From Mansonella perstans (Eukaryota > Nematoda > Chromadorea > Rhabditida > Onchocercidae): a stretch of 64,000 nt of DNA. The stretch is taken from positions 127,501 to 191,500 of the forward strand of contig JBAMDO010000062.1 in assembly GCA_037074765.1 (NCBI GenBank), written 5' to 3'. A program made the translations under genes and the position numbers. Numbering within the stretch: the first letter of the stretch is position 1; every line of letters begins with the position of its first letter. The notes under the pieces were generated by a model. That model had not been told where the DNA came from. It saw only the letters and a program-made list of their open reading frames with translations, and made no database searches. This document shows, one piece after another, positions 1 through 11,200 of this stretch.

Positions 1-552
1 TTTTGTCTTTCGTGATTTCATTTTTAAATTTTGTTTTATGCTTCTATCTTTTTACCATCTCTTTATATAGCAAAAGTCCCTTCCCCTTCGTAAAATGGTA
101 TGAGTTGATTATTCACGGATTTTGTTATGGCATTGTTAGAATTATATTTTATGTCATTGGTTTCTAATATTTTCTTGATTAGAACCCACTATAGTTTTTA
201 ATTTTTAACGGAAACCATAATGTTCAAAAATTAATGAGCATTCTGTTGACTTGAAAATAAACTTTACTCGAAGCTTTCAAAATATTAATTAAATTATTAA
301 CATATTTGGTAAAGAAAGAAAAAACATTCCTCATTCTTTTTTGCTCAACATACTATCGCCCTTGCAGTTTATATTTCAGTTTTCGCAAATTATAAGTTTT
401 TCTTAGACTATCATTTGAGAACAACTGGTCCCGAATCATCCCGAATGTATTACATTTAAAAGAATTTATTATGATGGTTTATGTATGGACTGTTTTGCGC
501 CATCCTATCCGTATCAACTAGTTATAGCAAAATAATTAGGCTTTATTCGTAG

Positions 553-1733
553 AGATGTCTTAGAAAAAGTTGTTATTCCTTCATGTGCAAACAATAGAAA
601 CATTAAGAGGTAGTGCAGTTTAGTTATCAGCATTGAATCCAGGTTAGGTTGTGCTAATTATACTTGATTATTTTCTCAATCATTTTTTTTACACATTATT
701 CTATGAAGATAAGAGAATTCACTATTTCTTCTTTATGATGTATAAGATAACAAAACGCATAAATAAGAAAGCTCCAACAGTGAATTCCTGATTCTCATAA
801 AATAATGTGTAAAAAAAACGATTATGAAAATAATTATAAAGCAATATAATAAATAAAAATCACTTAGCAAGAAACGATTTCTTAATAAAATTGAGCATAA
901 ATTTATAAGCAATAGTAATTGTATTACAGTTTTAATGAAGATGTTATTTTAGGTCGTATTCGGAATGTCAAAATAGTGAGGATAGAGAAGTGCAAGTGCT
1001 TACTGAAGATATAGATAATGAGAACAATACAGGTTTGTTTAATGATTTTTTTTCTTCTGTCTTATTCTTATTTCTAATAGTAACGTTTGATTTTTTATTC
1101 GATTTTACTAAATTTTTTGGAATTTAAATTTCCAAATTACAAAAGTTACAGGTCGGAAGAAGCGTGTTTCATTCAGTGAACGTTTAGTGCAGGAACGGTC
1201 ATTCCGACCCAATTCATCTATTCTGAGTCAAAAGAAGAAGAATCAGCGAAAGCAAAAAAATAAAATAAAAAAGAAAGGTGCTCTAACAATGGAAGATAGT
1301 GTAACGGATGATGAAGCACGGGATCGTTCGAATATTGAAACCGTAAATAATTCATTCTAACTTTTCTAATTCTTTTTTTAATAAAAAACTGAACTATTTA
1401 TTTGATTTTTTTGTGATTCTTTGCTGGAGAATAATTCGCTCAAAATATTGTTTTTAGATACAATGCCATACTTGCAATGACAATGAAAAGGATGAGATAG
1501 ACCGTAAGCTTTCTAAGTTTGTTAAAACAATATTTTCCGAAAACTGTAAATTCAAATACATTCAAGGCGCATTAATCTTTATTTTTTATAGTCGGTAGAT
1601 CTTAAAAAATTGATAATCTATTATTTCTGATTTTACTTAGTAATTTCATCGATTTTTGTTTTCAGCAATTGAGTGTGACTTAGCTGCATGTGTCCTGGGA
1701 AATTCAGTGTCGTTAGAACAAGATGAAAAATAG
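553..1733 (+). CDS. 3' exons of an unassigned gene with an RVxF (PP1-docking) motif and a C-terminal Cys motif
   Basis: Five phase-compatible exons were read by eye: 553-609, 953-1032, 1152-1342, 1458-1503 and 1666-1733 (TAG stop). The gene starts left of the exons I can find, so the N-terminus is missing. Exon 3 encodes a basic stretch with KKRVSFSE, a classic RVxF protein-phosphatase-1 docking motif, then FRPNSSIL, a Lys/Gln-rich tail and an acidic patch. The last two exons encode a CHTC pair followed by C-x4-C, which could bind zinc. The RVSF...F..(S)SIL order recalls the C-terminus of RRP1B, the nucleolar PP1 regulator, but this is an inference from a short stretch and not a firm assignment. 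If the donor at 1343 is not used, exon 3 reads straight to a TAA at 1358-1360, so two alternative C-termini are possible. The first intron holds an inverted-repeat element. Confidence 0.45.
666..834. repeat. MITE-like inverted repeat (about 55-bp arms)
   Basis: The left arm (about 666-722) and right arm (about 780-834) are imperfect reverse complements over roughly 55 bp, separated by about 57 bp. Both arms carry the core TTTTTTTTACACATTATT or its complement and a GAATTCAC end. Total length, AT-richness and a location inside an intron fit a non-autonomous DNA transposon or foldback element. No transposase is visible and target-site duplications were not resolved. Confidence 0.6.
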
Positions 1734-3867
1734 AGCTGATTGTGACGAGCGAAAAAAATCTATGAATAAAAAATTCTATGAATTTCTTCTAATGCAAGTT
1801 GAACATATTTAAGTTTTAAAGTTTGCTTATTTTTTCTGAATTGAAAAAAGAATATGTGCTTCCGACAAAAAACGGTCGTATTCGCAATTTTTATAATTAA
1901 ATATTCAATTAAAAATAAAATTAAATATTAAATATTCCAAATTTTTGAGAAATCCAATTCAAATCAACTCATTTGTTTATATTTACTACTCTTTAACCGT
2001 TTAATATATTAATAAATTCGGAACAGATTGGAATTTTTTCCATCTTTTCCTCAAAAAAAAAATATCTTAAGCAAATATTGCTTTACAAGCTAAAATATAA
2101 GATTATGTTAATCGCTTTTTCGGAACTAATGGGTGAGTTAATATCCGAAGTAAACTTCTTAAATCTTAGTATAGTTAGAGTTAGAGCATTGGGCGAACAA
2201 ATGAATCAATTTATCGAACTAATTATTATGGATTTTTTTCCAATTCCATTTTCCTTTGCTCTCAAGCTCTATATACGACGATATCGCCTACGATATTGAC
2301 TAACTCTCAGTCAATTATTTTAATACATATGAATAAGATAGATCCTTTCTGTACTAATATTTGTAAATAATGGAATTCCAACAAATATGTATATTGTAAT
2401 ATTTTATCTTCTTTTTGTGTTAGGAAATATTGGTTTTGAAAAATATCAAACCATAGCTAGCGATTTGCAAATGTGGGATCAAATTTGTCTGCAGTAATAA
2501 GTGTAGTGAAAATTGAATATTGAAATTTGAAGGAGTTTTGATCTATTTTTGCTTAAAATTTTTATGAAATTAGCAAAAAAAAAAAAAAAAAAAAAAAAAG
2601 ATTTTAATATAGCAACAATAGATTGTCGTGATGAGCATTAAAAAACGAAATTCATCGATAACGCATGACCTACATCTCAATGATCCACACCTTTGCTATT
2701 ATTTTCTAAAAATTAATTTCTAAAATTCGTTGTAATGATTATTTATTGAATAATATCAGAATAACAAAAAATATGGTGTCTAACATTGGCGTGCATTACT
2801 TTTTTTATTATAATTATGTTTTCTAATAACTTTTACTACTATTCCTTTTGGAATTATGGTGCAACTTAAAATTGGCTTCTTAATCTATTCCTTCTTTCTT
2901 TTGATCAGTTTATTTATCTCTACTGAATGGATATTTCTACCGATGAGAATAAATCAATTTCTTTTCCAATAAATGATTTTTTTATCTTCTGCCGTCTTAA
3001 TAAATCTCTTCTTATTCAAGCTGTCTCCCTATTCACCAATCTTTCATCATTTATTCTCCTGATCCCGATCCCGATCCTGATCATGCTACTTACTTCGTTT
3101 GTCACATTTTTAAATCTCTTCTTATTACTGTACCTGGATTACCATCATCAGTTTAGCAATGAGATCCATTTATTGGAAAGTATTTGGATGTTTTTATCAT
3201 TTTTTTTCCTATTTTTATTTGAAAAATATTGAAAAAGAAATTAGTTTTTCAAATTTATTTATTTCTTTCTAACTTTTCTTCTCTTTCTCTAATTTCTCTT
3301 TTTTTTGCTTTTATTTTGATGTTACGAGGAAGAAAAAATCTTAAAAATCACTTATTGTTCTTTTTCATAAATACCTGTTTGTTCATATTAACTTTGATTT
3401 TATTTTCATTATTCAATAAAAACTTATCCAGTTTTTGCCTTTTTCATGAATACAAAGATAGTATATATTCTTTTAGAAAAAAATGAAGGGTTTTTGATTA
3501 TCAATCATTTGTCATTTTAAAATGAAACTGATAAATGCGTAGTTTGCAAATTATGTAAATTGAAAAGTTTGATGAATTGCAAATTTTTTTAAATATTTTA
3601 ATAAAAAGAAAAAAGTCACATTTCTTCTTGGCAACGTATTGGACAACGATGTGTATGTTCGACAATCACATCTATTTATTAAGCTGAAATCGTTCATTTG
3701 AATTGATCCAGATCGTCATTTAAAATTCCTATAAATTATCTCGAATACACTTTAGAGCGATTTGAAAATTAAATGGAAGTTAAGAGCAAGTTAAACGTCG
3801 ATGAAAATAATTGATGTTACATTAATTACCCAAATTCCTGTACCAATAATATGTACATGCGATCGAA
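1734..3867. other. Intergenic; no gene seen
   Basis: AT-rich non-coding DNA with a run of about 20 A at 2576-2599. The open frames at 2078-2299, 2927-3232 and 3229-3486 are low-complexity Phe/Leu/Ser/Ile translations of pyrimidine-rich DNA and show no domain. A short GATCCCGATC-type repeat sits near 3060-3080. Confidence 0.5.
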
Positions 3868-5046
3868 TCAAACATTTAATTCTTGTAGCGACAGATCGGT
3901 ATTATGCCTTGATGGATCAGATATGATCCTATCCATGATCTCTTTGCGAATACCGCTGTTGCATAAAGGTGTAGCGCATAAGCATAGTAAATTATTCTTC
4001 TGCAAATTTAAAATTGATTAATGACATATGTGCACCTAAATTATCTTTAGCACTGTCTTAAATTTAATGTAGGATTTGAGAAAAAATATGGTTATGAGAA
4101 GATATTGTAGGTATTGATAGTAATGGTTAACTTTTAAATTAAATTTCATCTTTCATTTCAAAGATGAATTATTGTTAGAGTTTGCCATTACACAAACAAT
4201 TTTCATGTAATCAGAACGAAGCCAGTTATATTTCTTTTTGTAAAACCTACAAATCTTCGAGGTGGTGCTGGTGGTGATGCTTCACGACGTCGTCTTTCCA
4301 GCAATGATGTAAATTGGTCGTGATCTTGATTCTGAATCCTGTTTTTTTTTTTTTTGAACTAATACGAAATCATATTTTGTCAAGTCATTTTAATTTTGTT
4401 ATGCTTTATTTTAAGTTTAATCTTCGAGCATTTATTACTTTGCAAAAAAAAAAAAGAAATTATTATTAAAATTTGGACAAATTTATAAATAAAACCGTAA
4501 AAGTGTTTTGACAGAAAGCATTATTGGGGAATAAGCGAAGATATTGCGATACAGGAATGCTGGGACTTGTGCAAAATTTTCGCATATGAATTTCATCATT
4601 TTGTTCAGATACATAAAAAATTGTTGAGCAACTTTTCGTATCCTTCGGACATTCCGTTTTCTGATAATAATATAAATCAAATTCATCAAAGAGAAAAAAA
4701 GCTTCATATGCAAAGCTCCAGAATCGGAAACTGATTCAGGTGTAGATAAGGTTTGACCAGAAGAAATGCACAAATGTTATCCGTAATTTTTTTAAAAACA
4801 AAAATATTTCCATTCTTTACATTTTGTTCAGAAACTTCTAATACTTCCACTTATTGCATATGTTAAGGTATTTAGAAAATGTTATTTTGAAAAATTCTGA
4901 TAATTTTTGCAGAGAAATATATCTATATATATAAAAACCTGATCAATGCATGGCGCAATATCATTTTCGTTAACTCCATTATTGCACTGAAAACATTGGA
5001 AGGCTACTGTAGGTGTAAAAATTACCAAATAAAGAGTTATTTTCAT
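3868..5046 (-). CDS. Secreted Ly6/uPAR (LU, three-finger) domain protein
   Basis: Four phase-0 exons give 161 residues: 4939-5046, 4496-4660, 4251-4331 and 3868-3999 (TGA at 3868-3870). The ATG at 5046 follows a TTTCAG acceptor by one base, suggesting SL trans-splicing. Residues 1-16 are a hydrophobic signal peptide ending near VAFQC. Then come the LU hallmarks: CFQCNNG, later PC, TECP and KSCST in the middle fingers, KFCTS, AFC and the closing CATPLCNS. Exon 3 inserts a basic/proline-rich linker (ERRRREASPPAPPRR) before the last cysteines, and a 30-residue hydrophilic tail follows. No C-terminal hydrophobic GPI signal is present, so a secreted form is inferred, unlike the many GPI-anchored LU proteins. 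Known LU proteins modulate receptors and channels; the partner here is unknown. Confidence 0.75.
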
Positions 5047-5047
5047 C

Positions 5048-5053
5048 CTGAAA
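5048..5053 (-). promoter_or_regulatory. Probable SL trans-splice acceptor of the LU gene
   Basis: On the minus strand TTTCAG precedes the start codon with a single G between. No upstream coding exon in phase is evident, so this acceptor most simply receives a spliced leader. This is inference from nematode gene structure. Confidence 0.45.
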
Positions 5054-7407
5054 TTGTCAATTAGAAAGCGGAAGTATTTAGAGAGATTTGAAGCATGGAG
5101 TAATTACAAAAAAACTGGGCTTTTTTTTTCAGGCTTAAAAGTTAAACGAAAAACAAATTTGGCTGAATAATTAGTAGGATTTCACATAGCTGAAAATAAG
5201 CTTAAACAGAATTGATAATGAGCAGTGAAATTTTTGCTTTGATAACTTTATAAAACTTGCAATAACTTATCTTTAATTCTTAACACATTTATCATCTCCA
5301 AAGCTAAAAATTTTCTTATGCTAAGGTAAAAAGCTGAAGTTGCATTGAATACTCGTGGAAAAAATCAATGACAAGCAAAAGTTTTCAAATAATTAATATA
5401 AAAATTAATATTTTCTAGACAAACTAACTGACATATACTTTCATGGTGTTAAAAAAATACAGTAATTAGTTGAGAACAAAAGTTGGTTGAGGCGCAAAAG
5501 CAATTAGTTGAGATGCAGAAGTTGGGCTTAGTTTTTAGACTTAATTAATTAAAGTTGAACCCATTTGTTAAATTGCTACATTTACAACTGAGATTTAAAC
5601 TTTCCCAATATATTAGTTGGCCAAATTAAAATTGTATGAAATAAATGGAAAAAATGTTAAATAGATAGAAAAGATAGATCAGTGGGCAAAGTGACCTAAA
5701 TTATTGCTCCAATTTATTTTGGGACATTAACCAGAGGATCTTTTTAAAATTACGTATTTTTTCTGTTTTTAATTTTAATTTTTATGAATTCGTATAGTTC
5801 TGTTAGCTGCTTTAAATGTACTTTTGTTTAATTAGACTTTGAAAAATCAATTGGAGTTTTGATTTTAAAAATTTCTTGAAAGGTTATCGAAATAAATTAA
5901 TTTCTGAGATATTATTTATAATCTCATAGCTAGCAAGAAAACAATTAACAAAGAATTTAAAAATATTGAAAAAAACTTCTAAATTTAAATTTTATATTAA
6001 ATTTCTTGAACAAAAAAATAAATTAGTTACTCAGATATTATTCACAATCTTATTTCTAATCCCAAATTTTAACTTTTATTGCAAAAAAAAATATAAGAAT
6101 CCATAAAAATATTGTGAAGCATTCTATAGTTTCATTTACAGCATTTACCTTACCGAATCAAAGCTTTTCATCACAGTACAAGTCAGATAATATCAGATGT
6201 TAAAAGAGTGAAATTATTGTTCAAAAAGCATTTTGTAATTTAAATTCTGAAAATAGGAAAATGGTTTTTAACAACAAATGATTGGTTAGTCATCCAGCAA
6301 TAATTTTTTTTAAAATTCAAAACTTATGACTGATTTTTTTATTTCATTTTCAAACAACCTGTTGCATTTTCAATTTGAATTATTCTTTCATTCCGTAATA
6401 AAATTATTAAACTTTTATTTTTCGTCTATTCCTCAATAAAGTTATAAAATAAGGAATTTAGGCGGAATTGAAAAATTCATGAATGCTAATAGGATAAAAG
6501 AAATTTTGACAAAAATGCATAATTTAAAAAAAAAAATTTGATAACAAAATGCAGTGCATTGTTTTTTTTTCTGTTTTCTTCTTTCGAATGAAATATTGTT
6601 CGAGAAAGCTCCAAGTAGCTTTAATTTTCTGAGACTTTGGCGATGAAGCATCTAAGGTATTTTTAACAAAGCAAATTAAACAGATATAGCTAAATGGAAC
6701 TTCATGTTTGATAATTAATACTAAGCTTTTTGTCTAATAATGCAACAAAATTTGAGAGTTAAATTTACAGTAGAAAAAATTTTTGTAATTACTTTTTAGT
6801 TTCAATTAACAGAAAAGTTTGCTTTAGCTATTGATAAACACAATGGGATATATAACGCAAACGGATAAGCAGCATTAACGGCATTTTCTTCATTTCTAGA
6901 TTTCTATTAATAAGATTCCCGCATTTCTTCGATGTTGCTTGGTTCCACTGATTATCTTATTTAAATCTTGTCACATCAATGGAATCAGTAGGTATATGAG
7001 CATTTCGAAGAGATTTCGCGCAAGTTCATATTTCAATCCGAAGTGTAACTTGATTATCACAATGTCAGGGCTATTCTATCACAAACTTCAAAGGAAATTC
7101 TTCCAATGCTTTAAATTGCAATCCTTTTTTGAACAATCGCAAAATTTATTTATTTGCAAATATGCTTGCCATCTGCTGCCCTTTTTTTGTGGTCACATTC
7201 AACAATAGATTTTATGGCCAACTGAACTCCCATTTACCTAATAGCTCTTTATTAGTAAATAGAAAAACAATACTTGATCCATGTGATTCTTTACACAAAA
7301 GTTTCAATTTCAGAATTTTTCGATATTAGAACAAATTTAAAAAAAAAATTTTCTAAGAATTATATGAATGATTGGTTATTTTTTAAATTTTTTCCTTTGT
7401 TTCGTTT
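5054..7407. other. Intergenic; no convincing gene
   Basis: AT-rich DNA between the LU gene and the receptor. Open frames at 6442-6651 (-), 6939-7208 (+) and 7129-7329 (+) lack motif support and consistent splice sites. Nothing else was recognised. Confidence 0.45.
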
Positions 7408-7533
7408 TCAGAGATAATTGTGATACATTTCATCCGTAATTGCAATAGTGAGTTTGCCATATTCAGGGCCTAAACAAATATGTCTGTAGTGCACTGCGCT
7501 AATTTTCTTCTCTTGTGACGCAAGTTGACACAA
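7408..7533 (-). pseudogene. Orphan open frame, weakly transthyretin-like C-terminus
   Basis: Reading the minus strand, 41 codons are open and end in TGA at 7408-7410. The product has the order AVHYRHIC, GPEYGKLTIAI and a final EMYHNYL. The order Tyr-x2-x-Cys then a Lys/Leu beta strand then a Tyr near the end weakly recalls the C-terminal half of nematode transthyretin-related (TTR) proteins. Just upstream, in another frame (minus strand, about 7545-7630), a stretch with SDETFACPFQLIKIIFYGKNN-like content could be the N-terminal half. There is no room for a normal intron between them and about 35 expected residues are absent, so if the family call is right this is a broken relic. It may equally be chance. 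Confidence 0.2.
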
Positions 7534-8239
7534 TTATTTTTTCCATAGAATATTATTTTAATGAGTTGAAAAGGACATGCAAATGTTTCATCAGAAATGT
7601 TTGCAACAGAAAGGAAATAATTTTGCAAAGATAAACATTGCAAATAATAAATTATACAATTTAAAATTCCCAAATATTTAGTGAATGGAATGAATTTTAA
7701 TTAATCCATTTAATTCTGCATTAAATTTGAAAAAAAAATTCCCTGAATTAAATTTGCTTATTGAAAGCTTAGATGACCTGAACAGTTGACCTGAGCAATG
7801 CTTGGATTAATTAATATTGGACTAATAAAAATTTGAATCAATTTTAAAGAAAATTAAAATTGCTATTAAGTAAAATTATTTTTTGCTTCATTTAAAAAAA
7901 AAATATTTCTTTTCCATCTCAATTATTTGTATGCTTTTTTTTTAATGATTATGATAGCACATCAAAGCTTTACTAAAATTTTTACGTTTATTAGTAAAAT
8001 GCAATGAATGTAAAATTCAGTAAGAATGAAATGAGTGTATATCTTTTGCATAGAGAAGAATATTTCGTGAATAATTAAAATATGGAAATTTTTTGAATTT
8101 TATAAAAAAAAATTTGCAAAATGGAATGTAAAATTATTTGGAGTATAAAATTAAATTTTATTTCAACAGTCTATCTATTACTACTATTATTGTTAATTGT
8201 TAATGAATTAATGAGCAAATAAATTAGAGCGAAGAATGT

Positions 8240-11200
8240 TCATCTTCCTTTACGATTTTTGTGACACAAATAACAAATCATTTGTTCGATTGTACGACGA
8301 AAATTTTTGTTCAAACATGTATAAATGATTGGATTGAAGCATGAATGTGCATAGCCAAGCCATGATGATAGTACGAATAAGTTGATATGAAGACGTTTGT
8401 TCACTTGAATATTGAGACCAGTACAAATTCCACGATATACTGCTATGCAGAAATATGGAATCCAACAAATCAAAAATGCAACTGAAACGATGAAAGGTAT
8501 CTTCATAAGAGTAATTATAATGCGGAAGTGATATTAGGAAAAATAATGAATTAAAAGGCAGAGCGAGATAAAAGTGGGACAAATATGACATATATCATTT
8601 TCTCTCTCACTTTTTTTTTTTTTAAATCATTTTGCTACAATTAAAAAGAGATAAACTTACTAAGTATAGCAGCAACAACACCTGTAGCTCGAGTTTCTCG
8701 TCTTATTGCCAATGTTTCACGACGTTTTCGTCTTATTGCTCGTGTTACCTGCAAATATCATTTCCATTAAAGATTGGAGTCAAAAATTGAATTAAATTAA
8801 GTTAATTATCTTACTAAATTAACTGATGGTTCTCTTTCTATGTAGCTGGAAAAGGTAATATTTTCAAGCAATTATAATTAATCTCAAAAATGTTTGAAAA
8901 ATTTTCCATAATTCACCTGAATAGCGATTTTTTTCAGTTTTCCTCGAGATATTGCACTTCCTCGAGTTAATGAAGAAACGGCATTATCAGTAATCGGATT
9001 TTTAGAGGTATCTAGTGAAATTAATTCATGCGCGTGAACGATAACGGGCAATGTCCACATATTACTTTCTTTCCTAGAATTTTAAATTTAAAAAGTTTTT
9101 TTTTTATATTAATTCAACTGATCAAACATTTTTTAAAAAAAATTGACTCTCACCTAAAGTTCGATGTTTCAGCCATACTTTCAATCATTTCAGCTGTACC
9201 ATCATCCGTGGCGCTGGTATCAAAACTGTTCGTTGAAATTCTTCTGAAATCTCTACTCTAAAATACCTATGGAGAAATGTTTTGCTAATTTGCATATGTA
9301 CGACGGCCTTTTCCATATTTCAATCTGAACAAAGCAAATTTCATGTTATTAACTGAATCAGGAAGATTTCGGCAGTTATCATATAGAAGTGATTTTATAA
9401 AATTTAAAAACGCATGTGATTTGAAACATTCCAAATTTCAATCAAATCAAGAGATACCTGGAAATATCACCACTATCACTTGTCGAAGTGCAGGAATTGC
9501 AATTTGATTGCGAGCGTGCAGCTGAAATTGGACTTGTGCAACTATCCCACTTCGGCACCTTTAAGTAGAATTCACTTATTCCTTCATTTCGAATCATTTC
9601 AAATTTTCTAGCGTGTAATTTTGCAAATTTTATTTTAAATTTTTGCAATGATAATATTTTCAATTGAAAAACTAACTGTAAGAGAAACAACGGTTGGTGT
9701 TGGTGTTGATGTTGATACTGGTAAGATATTGTCAGCAGGTTTTGGTAAAGCTAAGCATACTGGTGGTTGTAATGATTTCTTTGAATCTTTTAACTCACTG
9801 AAACTGTGATTAGCTTTGAAAGAGAATCAGTCTATCGTAGCAATATTCTGAGAAATGAATAATGTTGTAATTTCTCTGTGATATAAAAATGCATAGCCAT
9901 AGGAATAATTATTGATCAACAATATCTTTTTTTTTAAAAAAAGTTGATCAATAATATATTTTTTTTCTCATTTTAAATATCAAAACACTCACTTGCAGGA
10001 AATACTAACAATAGGCAATTTCAACGAATCACTTTGAGTTATTGCATCTGCAGATGGCTTCGGAAAGCTTTCATCCTCAATATTTATAGCACTTAAATTC
10101 TCGGGAGAATTCTCAACGGGCAAGGAAGTTATATGATCCAATAATACACAATGATTGTCTAAAGAGAAAAATATCTTCATAATCAAATTTTTTTTTTCAA
10201 TAATTATTCATATGGAAGTACATTGGAGAAGGAATTTTTCTGACAGAAATGTTGTTTAAAAAAAAAAATTAACACTTATAAAAAAATTAAATTTTTTTCA
10301 AATTGTTTTGAAATGCTATCAATGATATCACTGATTAAGTACTTTACCGGTAGATTCATAATTTGTAGCTATTGCTAATAATTCCATATTTGACGAATCC
10401 AGCGTGAAACTGGTTCGTTTTTTTGAGCCCATTAAACGAATCTCTTTCAATGCTTCAGTTGCTAGAGCTGGGGAAGAGTATCTAGATGAACCAAATTTAT
10501 ACAGCAGTTTTCAAAAAAAAAAATCACTATTCGAATGCTTCAGAATATGTCTACTTAAATTATAAATTACAAAATAATGCATTCTGATTAGGAATTGTCA
10601 TGTTATCAAGGTTTTTTTAATTAAAGTTGAATTAGTATTTAATGTTATTATATATTTTAAAATGGAGATTTCATAAGATTTCTCATTCGAACTTTTTTAA
10701 CTAGCCAGTCTTTGATCTGTAAAAAATGGACAGCCAACTCCTAAATTAATTAAAACTTTTAGACTGTAGTGGGAAATTTTTATTCGCTCTATTTCTAAAT
10801 GCATCTGTTCATATTCATTTTCATCAATCCTTTATTTTGATCTAAGGAAAGTAAAAAAGTGTTAAAAAATTATATCAATAATTCGTTTTTGAAAAAAAAT
10901 TAAGAGTGCTAATTATAGTTTTAACAAAGCTTTTAAAGTTACTGAAAAAGTTATTGGAAGTTATTTTAAAAAAATTGCTAGGAAAAAAGTCAAATTTGAA
11001 TAAGAGATTATTTTTTACCTTCGTTGTATAGCATTGAGTTGATTCCACATTTGCTTGGATTTTTGCCTTAGGGTACCATTCAAACTGCAATCTTTGCCAA
11101 TGCTACTATTGCTAGTTTGGCTAAGCATTGCACCATGTTGACTAATAACCTTAAAATTTGAAAAATTTATTGCTCGAGAAAAATTGCTTAATGAGTTTTC

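Noticed and set aside
2927..3486. Two consecutive plus-strand Phe/Leu/Ser-rich frames resembling membrane segments
   Set aside because: Pyrimidine-rich DNA gives hydrophobic translations by composition; no conserved motif or splice structure.
6939..7329. Overlapping plus-strand frames with Cys/His content
   Set aside because: Start codons and borders are not credible and no family pattern could be followed on either strand.
8250..8591. 113-codon minus-strand frame overlapping the receptor 3' end
   Set aside because: Out-of-frame shadow of the TM6-TM7 exon; the GPCR frame carries the conserved NPIIY motif.
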